Below are positions 9,575 to 17,695 of a stretch of DNA of 64,000 nucleotides, piece after piece. A program made the translations under genes and the position numbers. Each line of letters begins with the position of its first letter. Within the stretch, counting starts at the first letter, position 1. This DNA comes from an uncultured Verrucomicrobiae bacterium (GTDB lineage Bacteria > Verrucomicrobiota > Verrucomicrobiia > Limisphaerales > AAA164-E04), in contig OX638380.1 of assembly GCA_951813855.1 (NCBI GenBank), positions 2,806,876 through 2,870,875 of the forward strand. The letters are read 5' to 3'. Below the pieces are notes generated by a model. It was not told the DNA's origin and did not search any database. It was given only the letters and a program-made list of their open reading frames with translations.

Positions 9575-10903
9575 GTGAAGTCGGCCAACGGTCGGCTTTC
9601 GTCGGTCGCTCTGTCGATCTGTTTGGCGGGGGTGGCCTTCGGTTCCGAAGCGATTCCTTTATCCGAGATTTATTCCGGCGCGGAAGAAATTCGTGAAGCG
9701 TTCGTCAAAGAAGAACCCTCTTCCTACGATTACGCTTATTCCTACGTCGAAGGGATCGATCCCGGTTCCGGGTTTGTGGCTGAAGGAATCCATAGCATCA
9801 GTAATCTGTTTTACGGGATCGATCTTTCCGGGTACGACGAACGAACGTATCGCTTAAGCGTCGAAAAGATACGGGACCGGATGCGGGAGTTTGCCGAAAA
9901 AGAGGCGAAAAAGGATTCCGGCGGCACTGATGAAATCTGGTTTGGAGTCCGCCGGTATCGCCGGCACGACGACAATTATCGCCTCGACGACAAAATCGGG
10001 AATTCTTTTGAAAGCGTTCCCGATTGGGATGCATTGGCTTGGAGACATAGTTTAGGTCAATTCGTCGGCGCTGGCGGCAGCACCGAACGATGGTTCAAAG
10101 ATTATGTCTCTAAGAGTTTAAGCGCCGGTTATCTGCCGGGGTCTCATGATCTGTTCCTACGTGACACTTGGGAACCGTTGACTTTTGATCGGGAAATTAG
10201 ATCTTTGGCGGCTCGCGTGATCGACGTTTATCGGCGCGGCGCGAACGCTGGTTCGAGCGATCGAGAGTATCGGGTTTTGCGTGATCTGATCGGGAAGGCC
10301 ACAAACGGTCAGGGGAATTACCTATCCGTCGAAGCCCGAAGGATAGGATCCGGCGAGAGATACGTGGCATTGGATTTTATCGACCGAGCAGCGCCGAAGT
10401 ATCGGGAAATGTCGATGATCTGCAGCATCGACGACGACACTCGGCCGTTGTTGACGGTTCGTCGAAACCAAGATAGCGGGATAGATTTTTGTTCGTTTCG
10501 CGGCTACCGCGAAAGCGGAGAGTTGCGTTATTACGGTTTCTTCTCGAAACCGGAGCGGTTTTATAATTCTCGCCTTCTGCAATTTCATTTTGCGGAATTT
10601 CTGCCGGAAGTTGCCCCGGCCGCTCGGTCCGTTCCGGCTTCCGGCGAGTTTATCCCCGTGGTTTCCGGAGGATGGTCTTTAATTGTCCCGGCCGATACGC
10701 AAGACCATTACAGGAAACTTTTTCACGTCGACGAAACGGTCAAGGTGACCGAACGACTCCCGCCGTTGAGGAAATTTGAAACGGCGAGGGACTGGTTGTT
10801 CTGGTTGTTACCCGGTCTGATTTGGGTGGGTTTATTCTTTGTGGTATGTTTAGTTGGCATGCCGATTCAACGGCATTTGGCGGCGAAAAAACGGCAGGGT
10901 TAA
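9575..10903 (+). CDS. Exported, C-terminally anchored protein of unknown function
   Basis: No family recognised. The preferred start is the GTG at 9575, because GGGAGA lies 6 nt upstream and the resulting N-terminus (MKSANGRLSS, then a hydrophobic stretch ending GVAFGSEA) is a good signal peptide. A longer frame opens at the GTG at 9539. The mature part of roughly 390 residues is acidic and rich in Tyr, Asp and Arg, without recognisable motifs. Near the C-terminus a single membrane helix (DWLFWLLPGLIWVGLFFVV) is followed by a basic tail (RHLAAKKRQG). This predicts a large periplasmic domain held in the inner membrane, with an organisation resembling TPM-type proteins; I see no TPM motif, so that is only a comparison of layout. 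About 165 bp separate it from hflX. Confidence 0.72.
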   Translation: MKSANGRLSSVALSICLAGVAFGSEAIPLSEIYSGAEEIREAFVKEEPSSYDYAYSYVEGIDPGSGFVAEGIHSISNLFYGIDLSGYDERTYRLSVEKIRDRMREFAEKEAKKDSGGTDEIWFGVRRYRRHDDNYRLDDKIGNSFESVPDWDALAWRHSLGQFVGAGGSTERWFKDYVSKSLSAGYLPGSHDLFLRDTWEPLTFDREIRSLAARVIDVYRRGANAGSSDREYRVLRDLIGKATNGQGNYLSVEARRIGSGERYVALDFIDRAAPKYREMSMICSIDDDTRPLLTVRRNQDSGIDFCSFRGYRESGELRYYGFFSKPERFYNSRLLQFHFAEFLPEVAPAARSVPASGEFIPVVSGGWSLIVPADTQDHYRKLFHVDETVKVTERLPPLRKFETARDWLFWLLPGLIWVGLFFVVCLVGMPIQRHLAAKKRQG

Positions 10904-11068
10904 CCGAACCCCGAGGTCGTAAGATCATGGATTTGGCACGAATTCGTCTTTTCCCGGGAGCGGTTCAAATTAATGCCGTCTTCGGTTTGAGGACGAATTC
11001 GAAAGCCGGTAAGCTGCGAATAGTATGGGACGGTCGATCGAGGAGAATAACGGCACCGTGAACGCTAC

Positions 11069-12430
11069 ATGTCGATAGTCCGTCATTTCGGAACCCGCGA
11101 AGACGGAGAATCGTCCGCCGCGTCCGGGGAAGTTCCGGAAAAGGTTTTTTTGATCCGGGCCGAGTTCAAGCACCGGCCGCGCCCCGACGGTGCCGAAGCC
11201 ATGACGGAACTGGCCAATCTGGTGCAAACGGCCGGCGGCGAGGTCCTCGGCGAGAGCGTTCAGAAACTTCAGCGGCCGGTTTCCGAAACGTACATCGGCA
11301 AGGGCAAGGCGGGACAACTGGCCGAAGAGTGCCGGCACCGGCAGATCGATACCGTCGTGTTTTACGACGAATTGACTCCGGGACAGGGAAGAAATCTCGA
11401 ACGGGTTTTCGATTGCAAGATCATCGACCGGACCACTCTGATTCTGGATATTTTCGCGCAACGCGCTCGCTCGCGGGAGGGAAAACTGCAAGTCGAATTG
11501 GCTCAGTTGCGGCATTTGTTGCCCCGGCTTACCCGGTTCTGGACGCATTTGTCGCGGCAGAAAGGAGGCATCGGCATGCGGGGGGAGGGCGAAACCCAGT
11601 TGGAAACCGACCGCCGCCGAGTGCAGCAACGCATCAAACGGTTGGTCACGGAACTGGAACGGGTCAGGCAGCATCGTTCGGTGCAACGGCAGGGCCGTCG
11701 GCGCCGTAATTGGCCGTTGGCTTCCATCGTCGGTTATACGAACGCCGGCAAGACCACCCTGCAACGTTGGCTGACGGGTGCCGCGGCCTTGGGCGAAGAC
11801 AAACTTTTCGCCACGTTGGATCCTTCCACCCGCTTGCTCAAATTGGGCACCAACCAGCGCATTCTGCTTTCCGACACGGTGGGCTTCATCCGGGAACTGC
11901 CGCATCAACTGATCGAGGCCTTCAAGGCGACTCTGGAAGAAGTGGTGGAATCTGATTTAATCCTTCACGTCGCGGATCTGAGCGATCCTCAGGTCGAATT
12001 CCAGATCGCGGAGGTCGATCGGATTTTGGAGCAACTCGGCGTCAACGACAAACCGACGTTGACGGTTTTCAACAAGATCGACCGCTTGGCGAGTCCCGAT
12101 CGCCTCGAGCGGTTTCTGGAACGGTACGACGGGGCGGTCGGCGTTTCCGCCACCAACGGCACCGGCATGGCCCGGTTGGAAGCGAATCTGTCGCGGCGGC
12201 TGCGCCCGGTCCGGCTGCATCTCAAACTTTCCGTGCCATTGGAACGGTCGGCGGTCATCGCCCGGATTCATGAAGTGGGACAGGTCGTCAAATTGAAATA
12301 TCGAGCGAATCGGGCGTGGATCGAAGCACACGTTCCGCCCCGGTGTTTCAGCGAATTCGGCGAGTTCGTCGAACCGGGAAGCGAGACGCCGGAGCGGCCG
12401 ATCGAGGATTTGCCTTGCAATTGTCGATGA
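11069..12430 (+). CDS. hflX: Ribosome-associated GTPase HflX
   Basis: A 453-residue HflX GTPase. The N-terminal HflX domain includes ETYIGKGKAGQLAEE (73-87) and VVFYDELTPGQGRNLE (96-111). The conserved linker LPRLTRFWTHLSRQKGGIGMR precedes GEGETQLETDRR (172-183), a hallmark of the family. The G domain has G1 GYTNAGKT (222-229), G3 DTVGF (269-273) with the usual FIRELPHQL, and G4 NKID within TVFNKIDRL. HflX binds the 50S subunit and splits stalled or hibernating 70S ribosomes after stress. The name comes from the hflX-hflK-hflC locus of E. coli, but the SPFH genes here are about 47 kb away. The ATG at 11069 matches the expected length; GAGGAGAA lies about 20 nt upstream, which is rather far for a standard ribosome binding site. 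lpxA follows on the same strand. Confidence 0.97.
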   Translation: MSIVRHFGTREDGESSAASGEVPEKVFLIRAEFKHRPRPDGAEAMTELANLVQTAGGEVLGESVQKLQRPVSETYIGKGKAGQLAEECRHRQIDTVVFYDELTPGQGRNLERVFDCKIIDRTTLILDIFAQRARSREGKLQVELAQLRHLLPRLTRFWTHLSRQKGGIGMRGEGETQLETDRRRVQQRIKRLVTELERVRQHRSVQRQGRRRRNWPLASIVGYTNAGKTTLQRWLTGAAALGEDKLFATLDPSTRLLKLGTNQRILLSDTVGFIRELPHQLIEAFKATLEEVVESDLILHVADLSDPQVEFQIAEVDRILEQLGVNDKPTLTVFNKIDRLASPDRLERFLERYDGAVGVSATNGTGMARLEANLSRRLRPVRLHLKLSVPLERSAVIARIHEVGQVVKLKYRANRAWIEAHVPPRCFSEFGEFVEPGSETPERPIEDLPCNCR

Positions 12431-12534
12431 TTACCGCAGCATGGCTTCCGTTTCGATTTTGATCCGATCGGTATTCCGTTTATCGTCTCAGGTTACATGA
12501 CCGCCGATAATCCAAGCGAAGCACAGGCAGCCGA

Positions 12535-13371
12535 ATGCGGCGGTCGTTTCGATCCGGTGGATTCGCTCCCGAGAGTCGCTTGAATCCGTCCTCTCCAAGG
12601 ATTCACCCCACGGCGTTGATTGGGCCGCAAGTCGAACTCGGCGCCGGGGTCGCAATCGGACCTTACTCCGTGCTCGACGGCGAAGTGCGGCTGGGGGAGG
12701 GTTGCCGCCTCGGACCGCACGTGCATCTGACAGGGCAGGTCGAAATCGGCTGCCGCAACGTCTTTCATGCCGGTTGCGTTATCGGGGACGTTCCGCAGGA
12801 TATAAGTTTTGCGGGCGGCAATACCAAAGTGGTTATCGGCTCCGATAACACGTTTCGCGAGCACGTTACGGTTCATCGATCCAATTCCGAGGAGGAAGCG
12901 ACGAAGATCGGTTCCGGCAATTTGTTCATGGCGGGTAGCCATGTCGGCCACAATGCCGTGATCGGCAACCGAGCCATCCTTGCCAACAGTGTTTTAATCG
13001 GCGGTCATGCGGTCATCGGCGACCGAGCGGTACTCGGCGGTAATTCCGGCGTGCACCAGTTTGTCCGAATCGGCCGGCTGGCGTTGCTTCAGGGCAACAG
13101 CGGCTTGAGCAACGATTTGCCTCCGTTCTTCATGGCTTGTCGCATCAACGAATTGGCCGGACTGAATATCGTCGGCCTGAAAAGGGCGGAGATCGTCTCG
13201 GATACGCGGCTGCAACTGAAGAAGCTCTATCATCTGCTTTTTCGACGGAAACTGGCATTGTCCGTGGCCGTCCAGCAGGCGAGCGAAGAGTTTACCGGGG
13301 TCGAATGCCGGGAGGTGCTCGATTTCATTCGCGATAGCCGCCGGGGTGTTTGCTATAAAACCCGGAGTTAG
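12535..13371 (+). CDS. lpxA: UDP-N-acetylglucosamine O-acyltransferase LpxA
   Basis: A 278-residue left-handed beta-helix acyltransferase, the first step of lipid A synthesis (transfer of 3-hydroxyacyl from ACP to UDP-GlcNAc). Hexapeptide repeats run from about residue 24 to 185. GDVPQDISF and GNTFREHVTVHRS are LpxA-specific, and the catalytic His is His139 in GSHVGHNAVIGN, equivalent to His125 of E. coli. The C-terminal helical domain (GLNIVGLKRAEI and onward) is normal. The ATG at 12535 gives about 15 extra N-terminal residues. An in-frame TTG at 12580 would give MNPSSPRIHPTA, with the HPTA motif where E. coli LpxA has it, and may be the true start. The presence of lpxA supports a lipopolysaccharide-bearing outer membrane. 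No lpxD or fabZ is adjacent. Confidence 0.95.
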   Translation: MRRSFRSGGFAPESRLNPSSPRIHPTALIGPQVELGAGVAIGPYSVLDGEVRLGEGCRLGPHVHLTGQVEIGCRNVFHAGCVIGDVPQDISFAGGNTKVVIGSDNTFREHVTVHRSNSEEEATKIGSGNLFMAGSHVGHNAVIGNRAILANSVLIGGHAVIGDRAVLGGNSGVHQFVRIGRLALLQGNSGLSNDLPPFFMACRINELAGLNIVGLKRAEIVSDTRLQLKKLYHLLFRRKLALSVAVQQASEEFTGVECREVLDFIRDSRRGVCYKTRS

Positions 13372-13476
13372 CGAGCGGTTTGCCCGCCATCGGCAGGAAT
13401 TTTCCGGTGGTTCGCTGGTCCGGCGCGTTGCCGGCTGAATGGCGCGATAACGATCGGTTCGAGAGGATGCTGCGGT

Positions 13477-13505
13477 TTGACAGATTGGAGCGGGTATATT
13501 AGTTT
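13477..13505 (+). promoter_or_regulatory. Candidate promoter of the first A-B-A' cassette
   Basis: TTGACA at 13477-13482, a 17-nt spacer, and TAGTTT at 13500-13505. The GTG start at 13512 follows after 6 nt, with no Shine-Dalgarno. The -35 is a perfect consensus match. This would make the first cassette transcript leaderless. Confidence 0.5.
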
Positions 13506-13511
13506 TTCAAC

Positions 13512-14831
13512 GTGAGCCGGGTCTCGAGAATCTCGTTTCTGATTTTGATCGGCACCGGTCTGTGCTGCGGTTTGCCGCTCCGGGAATCGCAGGGGCAGCA
13601 AGTTTCGTTCGCATTGCCTGCTGAGGACGGTCCGCTACTCTCGGAAAAGTCTTTCGTTCCGGAGCTCGTGACGGCTCTGCAGCATCGGATCTGGTTGGCC
13701 GTTCGCGAAGGAACGTTGGCCGTAAGCGACTTCGAATCCTTGTCGCTTGATCGGGTGACGAATATCCTCACGGTCCAAGAACGGGGCAGAAAGGAACGGT
13801 TGGCCGCCGCTGCCGGACAGTTGGCCTTGGCTTGGATCGACAAACTGCTTTTCATTCCCGAAGACGATCATGAGGCTTGGTTGCTGATTTTGAGCGGTTG
13901 GGGGAACGAGGAGGAATTCGTTCGGGCGCTAGAGCGAGGCAGAAGGTTGTTTCTTGATCGCCTGCCCGGTCTTTCGCTTCCTGACGTGGATTCGTCCCTC
14001 ATTCGCTCTGAAGTCCAAGGCCAGCTTGGGAAATGGCTCTTCACCGGGGAGTTTTTCAGCGAAAAAGGCGTTTCCGATAATCGATTCGCCCACTTGCCGC
14101 CTCAAGAATTGATTCAGCTTAGAGAACGGTTGTTACGGGATTGCGACGAGGGTAAAATCGAGCGGGAGGAAGGGGTGCGTCAACTGCGATTAGTCGAGGA
14201 GGTCGAAACGAACCGGTTGCGTGAGGGTTTCGACGACGAGGGGCAGAGAGTGCATCGGATGGTGTTGAAATGGTTCGAAAGGCAGGCGGAAGTTCTGGAT
14301 TTGCCGTTCGAGAAGCGGCGGCAGGATTATCTCACGGTCGTCAGGGAAACGGCCGGCGAATTGATCCAGAACTTTAAACGGGACTTCGGGGAACGGGATC
14401 ATTGGTTGCGTCGCGATTCGAAGTATCCGGGGAGCGTCGGTCTTTGGGTCGTCGATCCGGGATTCTTGGGGGATCATTCGCGCTATCAAGAGACGCTTTT
14501 CGAGATTCTCGCTTCCGATGCCTGGGCCCATTGGCGGGCCGATCGCCGGCGCCGCCGAGCCGCTCAGACGGAGGCCCTCAAAGAGTACGCCTTGGCCAAG
14601 GCGGATTCGCGGCTGTTTTTGATTCCCGCCCAGTTCGAACAGGCCAAGGCCGTGGCGTTGTCCTACGATCCGGAAGAAACGCTTTGCCTCGAACAATTGC
14701 AGGCGGAGGCGCGTCGCAACCATCGGAATCTGGCAACGTCCGATCGGAATCCCGGGGAACGGGGTTTGATCGCCGACATCCTTCGGCAAATCGTCCGCGA
14801 TCTCGATGCCGGATTCATGACCTCTTGGTAG
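13512..14831 (+). CDS. Cassette protein A1, exported helical protein of unknown function, 3'-truncated by an amber codon
   Basis: Family not recognised. The protein is 439 residues, with an N-terminal signal-like segment (FLILIGTGLCCG). It shares two conserved blocks with A2, A'1 and A'2. The first covers about residues 58-180: IWLAVREG, then RKERLAAAAGQLALAWID, PEDD, AW, and LPDVDSSLIRSE. The second is C-terminal, with a YQETLFEIL segment followed by a very basic RRRRRAAQTEAL helix and DAGFMTSW. Charge pattern and heptads suggest an alpha-helical periplasmic protein. The frame ends at TAG at 14829-14831, exactly where A2 has CAG (Gln). Read through, the frame would continue 14 codons to a TGA overlapping the B1 start as ATGA, exactly like the A2/B2 junction. 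So A1 has most likely lost its last residues by a C-to-T nonsense change. It is the first gene of the cassette. Confidence 0.8.
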   Translation: MSRVSRISFLILIGTGLCCGLPLRESQGQQVSFALPAEDGPLLSEKSFVPELVTALQHRIWLAVREGTLAVSDFESLSLDRVTNILTVQERGRKERLAAAAGQLALAWIDKLLFIPEDDHEAWLLILSGWGNEEEFVRALERGRRLFLDRLPGLSLPDVDSSLIRSEVQGQLGKWLFTGEFFSEKGVSDNRFAHLPPQELIQLRERLLRDCDEGKIEREEGVRQLRLVEEVETNRLREGFDDEGQRVHRMVLKWFERQAEVLDLPFEKRRQDYLTVVRETAGELIQNFKRDFGERDHWLRRDSKYPGSVGLWVVDPGFLGDHSRYQETLFEILASDAWAHWRADRRRRRAAQTEALKEYALAKADSRLFLIPAQFEQAKAVALSYDPEETLCLEQLQAEARRNHRNLATSDRNPGERGLIADILRQIVRDLDAGFMTSW

Positions 14832-14869
14832 CGGCGGGTAGCGGCGGAGATCCTGAAGATTGAAGAACC

Positions 14870-17695
14870 ATGAAGCGGTTCGGTTATCTCAGTTTAGCGG
14901 CGTTCGCCGTTGGCGTCGGATCCAATGCCGATCAGCTTCAGGGGAAGTTTTCGGGTGAGATGCCGGGCGAAATGCTCTCCGGCGGGCCGGAGCGGATTCG
15001 GTGGTCGAGTCCCCACTGGGACGAACCTTGGGAACTGCAGACCGCTTTTCTGAGGGGAGTCGCTTTTTCCGGTGCGGAGAAAGAACGCGTTCAAGGGTCC
15101 TGGCAGTTCTTTACTCGCGCCGGCGACTTTTTCCGGGGAGAGTTGGAAAGCGTCGACGATACCGGTTATCTGATTAGCAACTCGATCTGGGGAACGAGGC
15201 GGATTCGCCGGGAATCGATTCAGTCTCTGGAGCGGCTGGCCGGCACTCATCGAATCTTTCAGGCCAGCAGCTACCAGGAATGGGCGGAACTGGGTCCCGG
15301 ACCGATTCGAAACCTTCGTTACCGGGCATATGAACTGGAGGAAGGCTGGGAAGATCAGCCGGTGCTTCCGAAGTTCTCCGAGTTGAAACTGGTCGAGGAG
15401 GGCGACTTGCCGTCCGGAAGAATCGATTTCGGAGTCGTTCCTTCCGATCGGCCTTGGGGATTGACGTTCGAGGGGGAAGTCGAATTGATCGACTCGGCAT
15501 ATAACCTTTCTTTGAATTCCCGGGGACACCGGGGAAACGCTCCTCGATGGGGTGAGATAACGCTGGGAAAACGCGATTTGGACCTAGACAGACGAGAAAA
15601 TCAAAACCCAGAGAATGGGAGATCAATTACCACAACGGTAAACTATTCGGCTGGAAAACATAAATTGCGGTTCGAATACTTTGGCGATCGGTCAGCGACT
15701 TGGATCAATCCGGGATTGTTCCCGCAGAATTTGCCTTGGCGTTACGAATCCGATGGCGCTTTTTCGTTGACGGAAAGGAAGACCGAACCCTTGCCGGGTT
15801 GGAAAGAATCTTCTGACGGCAGAGCGACGGCCAAAAATAAAGGAGTTGAAGTGCGGCGAGTGGTAACTCTACCTGCATGCTTTGAACTGGACCTGGAACT
15901 TTTTTCCCGGCACAGCCCCCGTTTTCGGTTGGAGTTAGCCGGAGGATCGAACGAATCTTTCCGGTTGGAGACTTGGGACGATGTTCTCGTGGTCACGCGG
16001 GACGGAACTTTCAAGGTCGTTCGGTTCTTGGAAGCAAGCGACCGGGAAGTTCGCTTGCGGTTGCGATACGACCACCGGAACAGAAGGTTGTTCGTATTGT
16101 CTCCTGACGAACGATTATTGGTTCGATGGACTGGCGCCCGTATTGACACGGGGCTTGCAGGCCTCCGTTTGGTCAACGAGGGGCAGGATTTAACTTTGGG
16201 ACGCATCTCGATTACCGCTTTGGATCAACTGCCGGAATCGATCGGCTCCGATCAAGATCGAGTGTTATTGACTGAAGGAGAGGTATTGCCAGGGCGTCTC
16301 AATCACGACGCGATTACGGATAGTTGGAGGGTCGACTCCGGGACCGAGAGCCATGAAGTGGCCTTGGATCGAGTAGTCCGGGTGATGCACCCTTTCGGGC
16401 GGAACGACCGCCAGTTCGCCGAAGTGAAATTGCAGTACGGCGGGAATATAACGTTAGGCGGGCACTTGCTGAAGATCGATCGTGAATCGATGGTTTTAGC
16501 TACCGACCTGACCGAAACTCCCTTGATTTGCACCCGTAAGGGACTGAAGCGCCTGCTCTTTGACGATTCGAGTTCCTTGCCGAATTTCGAATTCAACCGT
16601 AGCGATGACGATACCGTTGTCGATGATCGCTTCGCGGAGGCCTTGAAGGGAAGGGTTTCGTTAAAAACGGAGCAGGAATTTTTCTACGGGGACCTGCAGC
16701 TTCGGGAGGGTTCCGAACCGTTATGGTGGTTGCCTCTGGGGGCGATCGAACCCCAAACTGTCAACTCTCAGTTTACCGGCCGGTTCCTGTTTGATCCCTT
16801 GACCGAACCGACTTTGTCGTCGGTTCGGTATCCGGATCGTATCTGGTTGAACGGGAACACGTTTTTGCTGTGCCGCTTGATTTCTTACGGCGAGGACCGA
16901 GTGGAAATTCAGACCCCGGATTTGGGACGGCGTTCGATCGCCGTTCGCCATCTCCGGGCCGTCGAATTGGCTCGACCTGCCATTACGAATCGCAGCCGGA
17001 ACGTATCGGACGAGGACGAGGATTCCTGGAGCGAAGCGGATTTTTTCGATGCCCTGGATTTTATCAAAGAAGTCGGCCGGGGAGAAACGGAGTCGCCGAC
17101 CGAAAGGATGGAATGGGAGTTGCCCGAAGGGGTCGAGGAAATGTTGCGCCTTTTGCGCTCGTCTCCGGTTCGACGGCCTTCTCGACCGCCCTCTCATACC
17201 GCGACAAGGATCGAGGAAATGTTGCGCCTTTCGCGTTCGTCTCCGGTTCGACCGCCTTCTCATATCGCGATATTTCCCAACGAGGATGTTATGAGCGGCG
17301 ATTTGCTCGGAATCGACGAGAATTCGGTGAGGTTCCGCAGCCGGGGGCGGGAATTGACTTTCGACCGGGACCGGGTTGCTTTAATAGTCAGGATTGCTCC
17401 GCCGGAGGATGCCGGGGAGCGAAATCGGATCCGATTTCGGACCCGATCTTATCTGGATTTGAAAATCGAACGATTTAGCGTCGAAGAGCGGAATTTGACG
17501 TTCGAACATCCGGTTTTCGGTAATTGCTCGATTCCGTTCGACGCGCTCCGCATTCTCACTTTGGGTGAGGTTCGAACCGAGGATTCTTCCGGATGGTTCG
17601 ACGGTTGGCGATATCGGCCGGAGGCCGCCGAACCAAATAAATCGGACGGGAAAGCCGATGCTGAACGGGAACTCGACGAGGCTCCGATTCCATGA
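14870..17695 (+). CDS. Cassette protein B1, large exported protein of repeated beta-rich modules
   Basis: A 941-residue exported protein of no named family. After a short signal-like N-terminus, I count about eight related modules of roughly 45 residues. Each has a 'G(D/E)xxxGxL' turn and ends in a hydrophobic 'I/VxxI/V' strand: around 21-66, 76-123 (RAGDFFRGELESVDD), 463-506 (TEGEVLPGRLNHD), 516-564, 594-630, 656-700, 798-842 (NEDVMSGDLLGIDENS) and 852-899. Between modules two and three, about residues 165-450 look like one or two concanavalin-like beta-sandwich domains (RLETWDDVLVVTRD, WTGARIDTGLAG). Such modules resemble ligand- or scaffold-type repeats; no catalytic residues were recognised. 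The start ATG overlaps the ancestral stop of A1, and the stop overlaps the A'1 start (ATGA), so the genes are translationally coupled. Pairs with B2 along its whole length. Confidence 0.82.
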   Translation: MKRFGYLSLAAFAVGVGSNADQLQGKFSGEMPGEMLSGGPERIRWSSPHWDEPWELQTAFLRGVAFSGAEKERVQGSWQFFTRAGDFFRGELESVDDTGYLISNSIWGTRRIRRESIQSLERLAGTHRIFQASSYQEWAELGPGPIRNLRYRAYELEEGWEDQPVLPKFSELKLVEEGDLPSGRIDFGVVPSDRPWGLTFEGEVELIDSAYNLSLNSRGHRGNAPRWGEITLGKRDLDLDRRENQNPENGRSITTTVNYSAGKHKLRFEYFGDRSATWINPGLFPQNLPWRYESDGAFSLTERKTEPLPGWKESSDGRATAKNKGVEVRRVVTLPACFELDLELFSRHSPRFRLELAGGSNESFRLETWDDVLVVTRDGTFKVVRFLEASDREVRLRLRYDHRNRRLFVLSPDERLLVRWTGARIDTGLAGLRLVNEGQDLTLGRISITALDQLPESIGSDQDRVLLTEGEVLPGRLNHDAITDSWRVDSGTESHEVALDRVVRVMHPFGRNDRQFAEVKLQYGGNITLGGHLLKIDRESMVLATDLTETPLICTRKGLKRLLFDDSSSLPNFEFNRSDDDTVVDDRFAEALKGRVSLKTEQEFFYGDLQLREGSEPLWWLPLGAIEPQTVNSQFTGRFLFDPLTEPTLSSVRYPDRIWLNGNTFLLCRLISYGEDRVEIQTPDLGRRSIAVRHLRAVELARPAITNRSRNVSDEDEDSWSEADFFDALDFIKEVGRGETESPTERMEWELPEGVEEMLRLLRSSPVRRPSRPPSHTATRIEEMLRLSRSSPVRPPSHIAIFPNEDVMSGDLLGIDENSVRFRSRGRELTFDRDRVALIVRIAPPEDAGERNRIRFRTRSYLDLKIERFSVEERNLTFEHPVFGNCSIPFDALRILTLGEVRTEDSSGWFDGWRYRPEAAEPNKSDGKADAERELDEAPIP
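17135..17270 (+). repeat. In-frame 78-nt tandem duplication inside B1
   Basis: A segment starting GAGGAAATGTTGCGCC at 17135 recurs at 17213, a period of 78 nt (26 codons). It duplicates the EEMLRLxRSSPVR linker. B2 has the linker only once, so the duplication arose after the cassettes diverged. Both copies have a few substitutions. Confidence 0.8.

Noticed and set aside
10970..11908. 312-codon frame antisense to hflX
   Set aside because: Antisense shadow of a highly conserved gene; no independent evidence.
12497..12583. 28-codon ORF ending across the TTG at 12580
   Set aside because: Could be a leader peptide for lpxA, but there is no conserved feature to support it.
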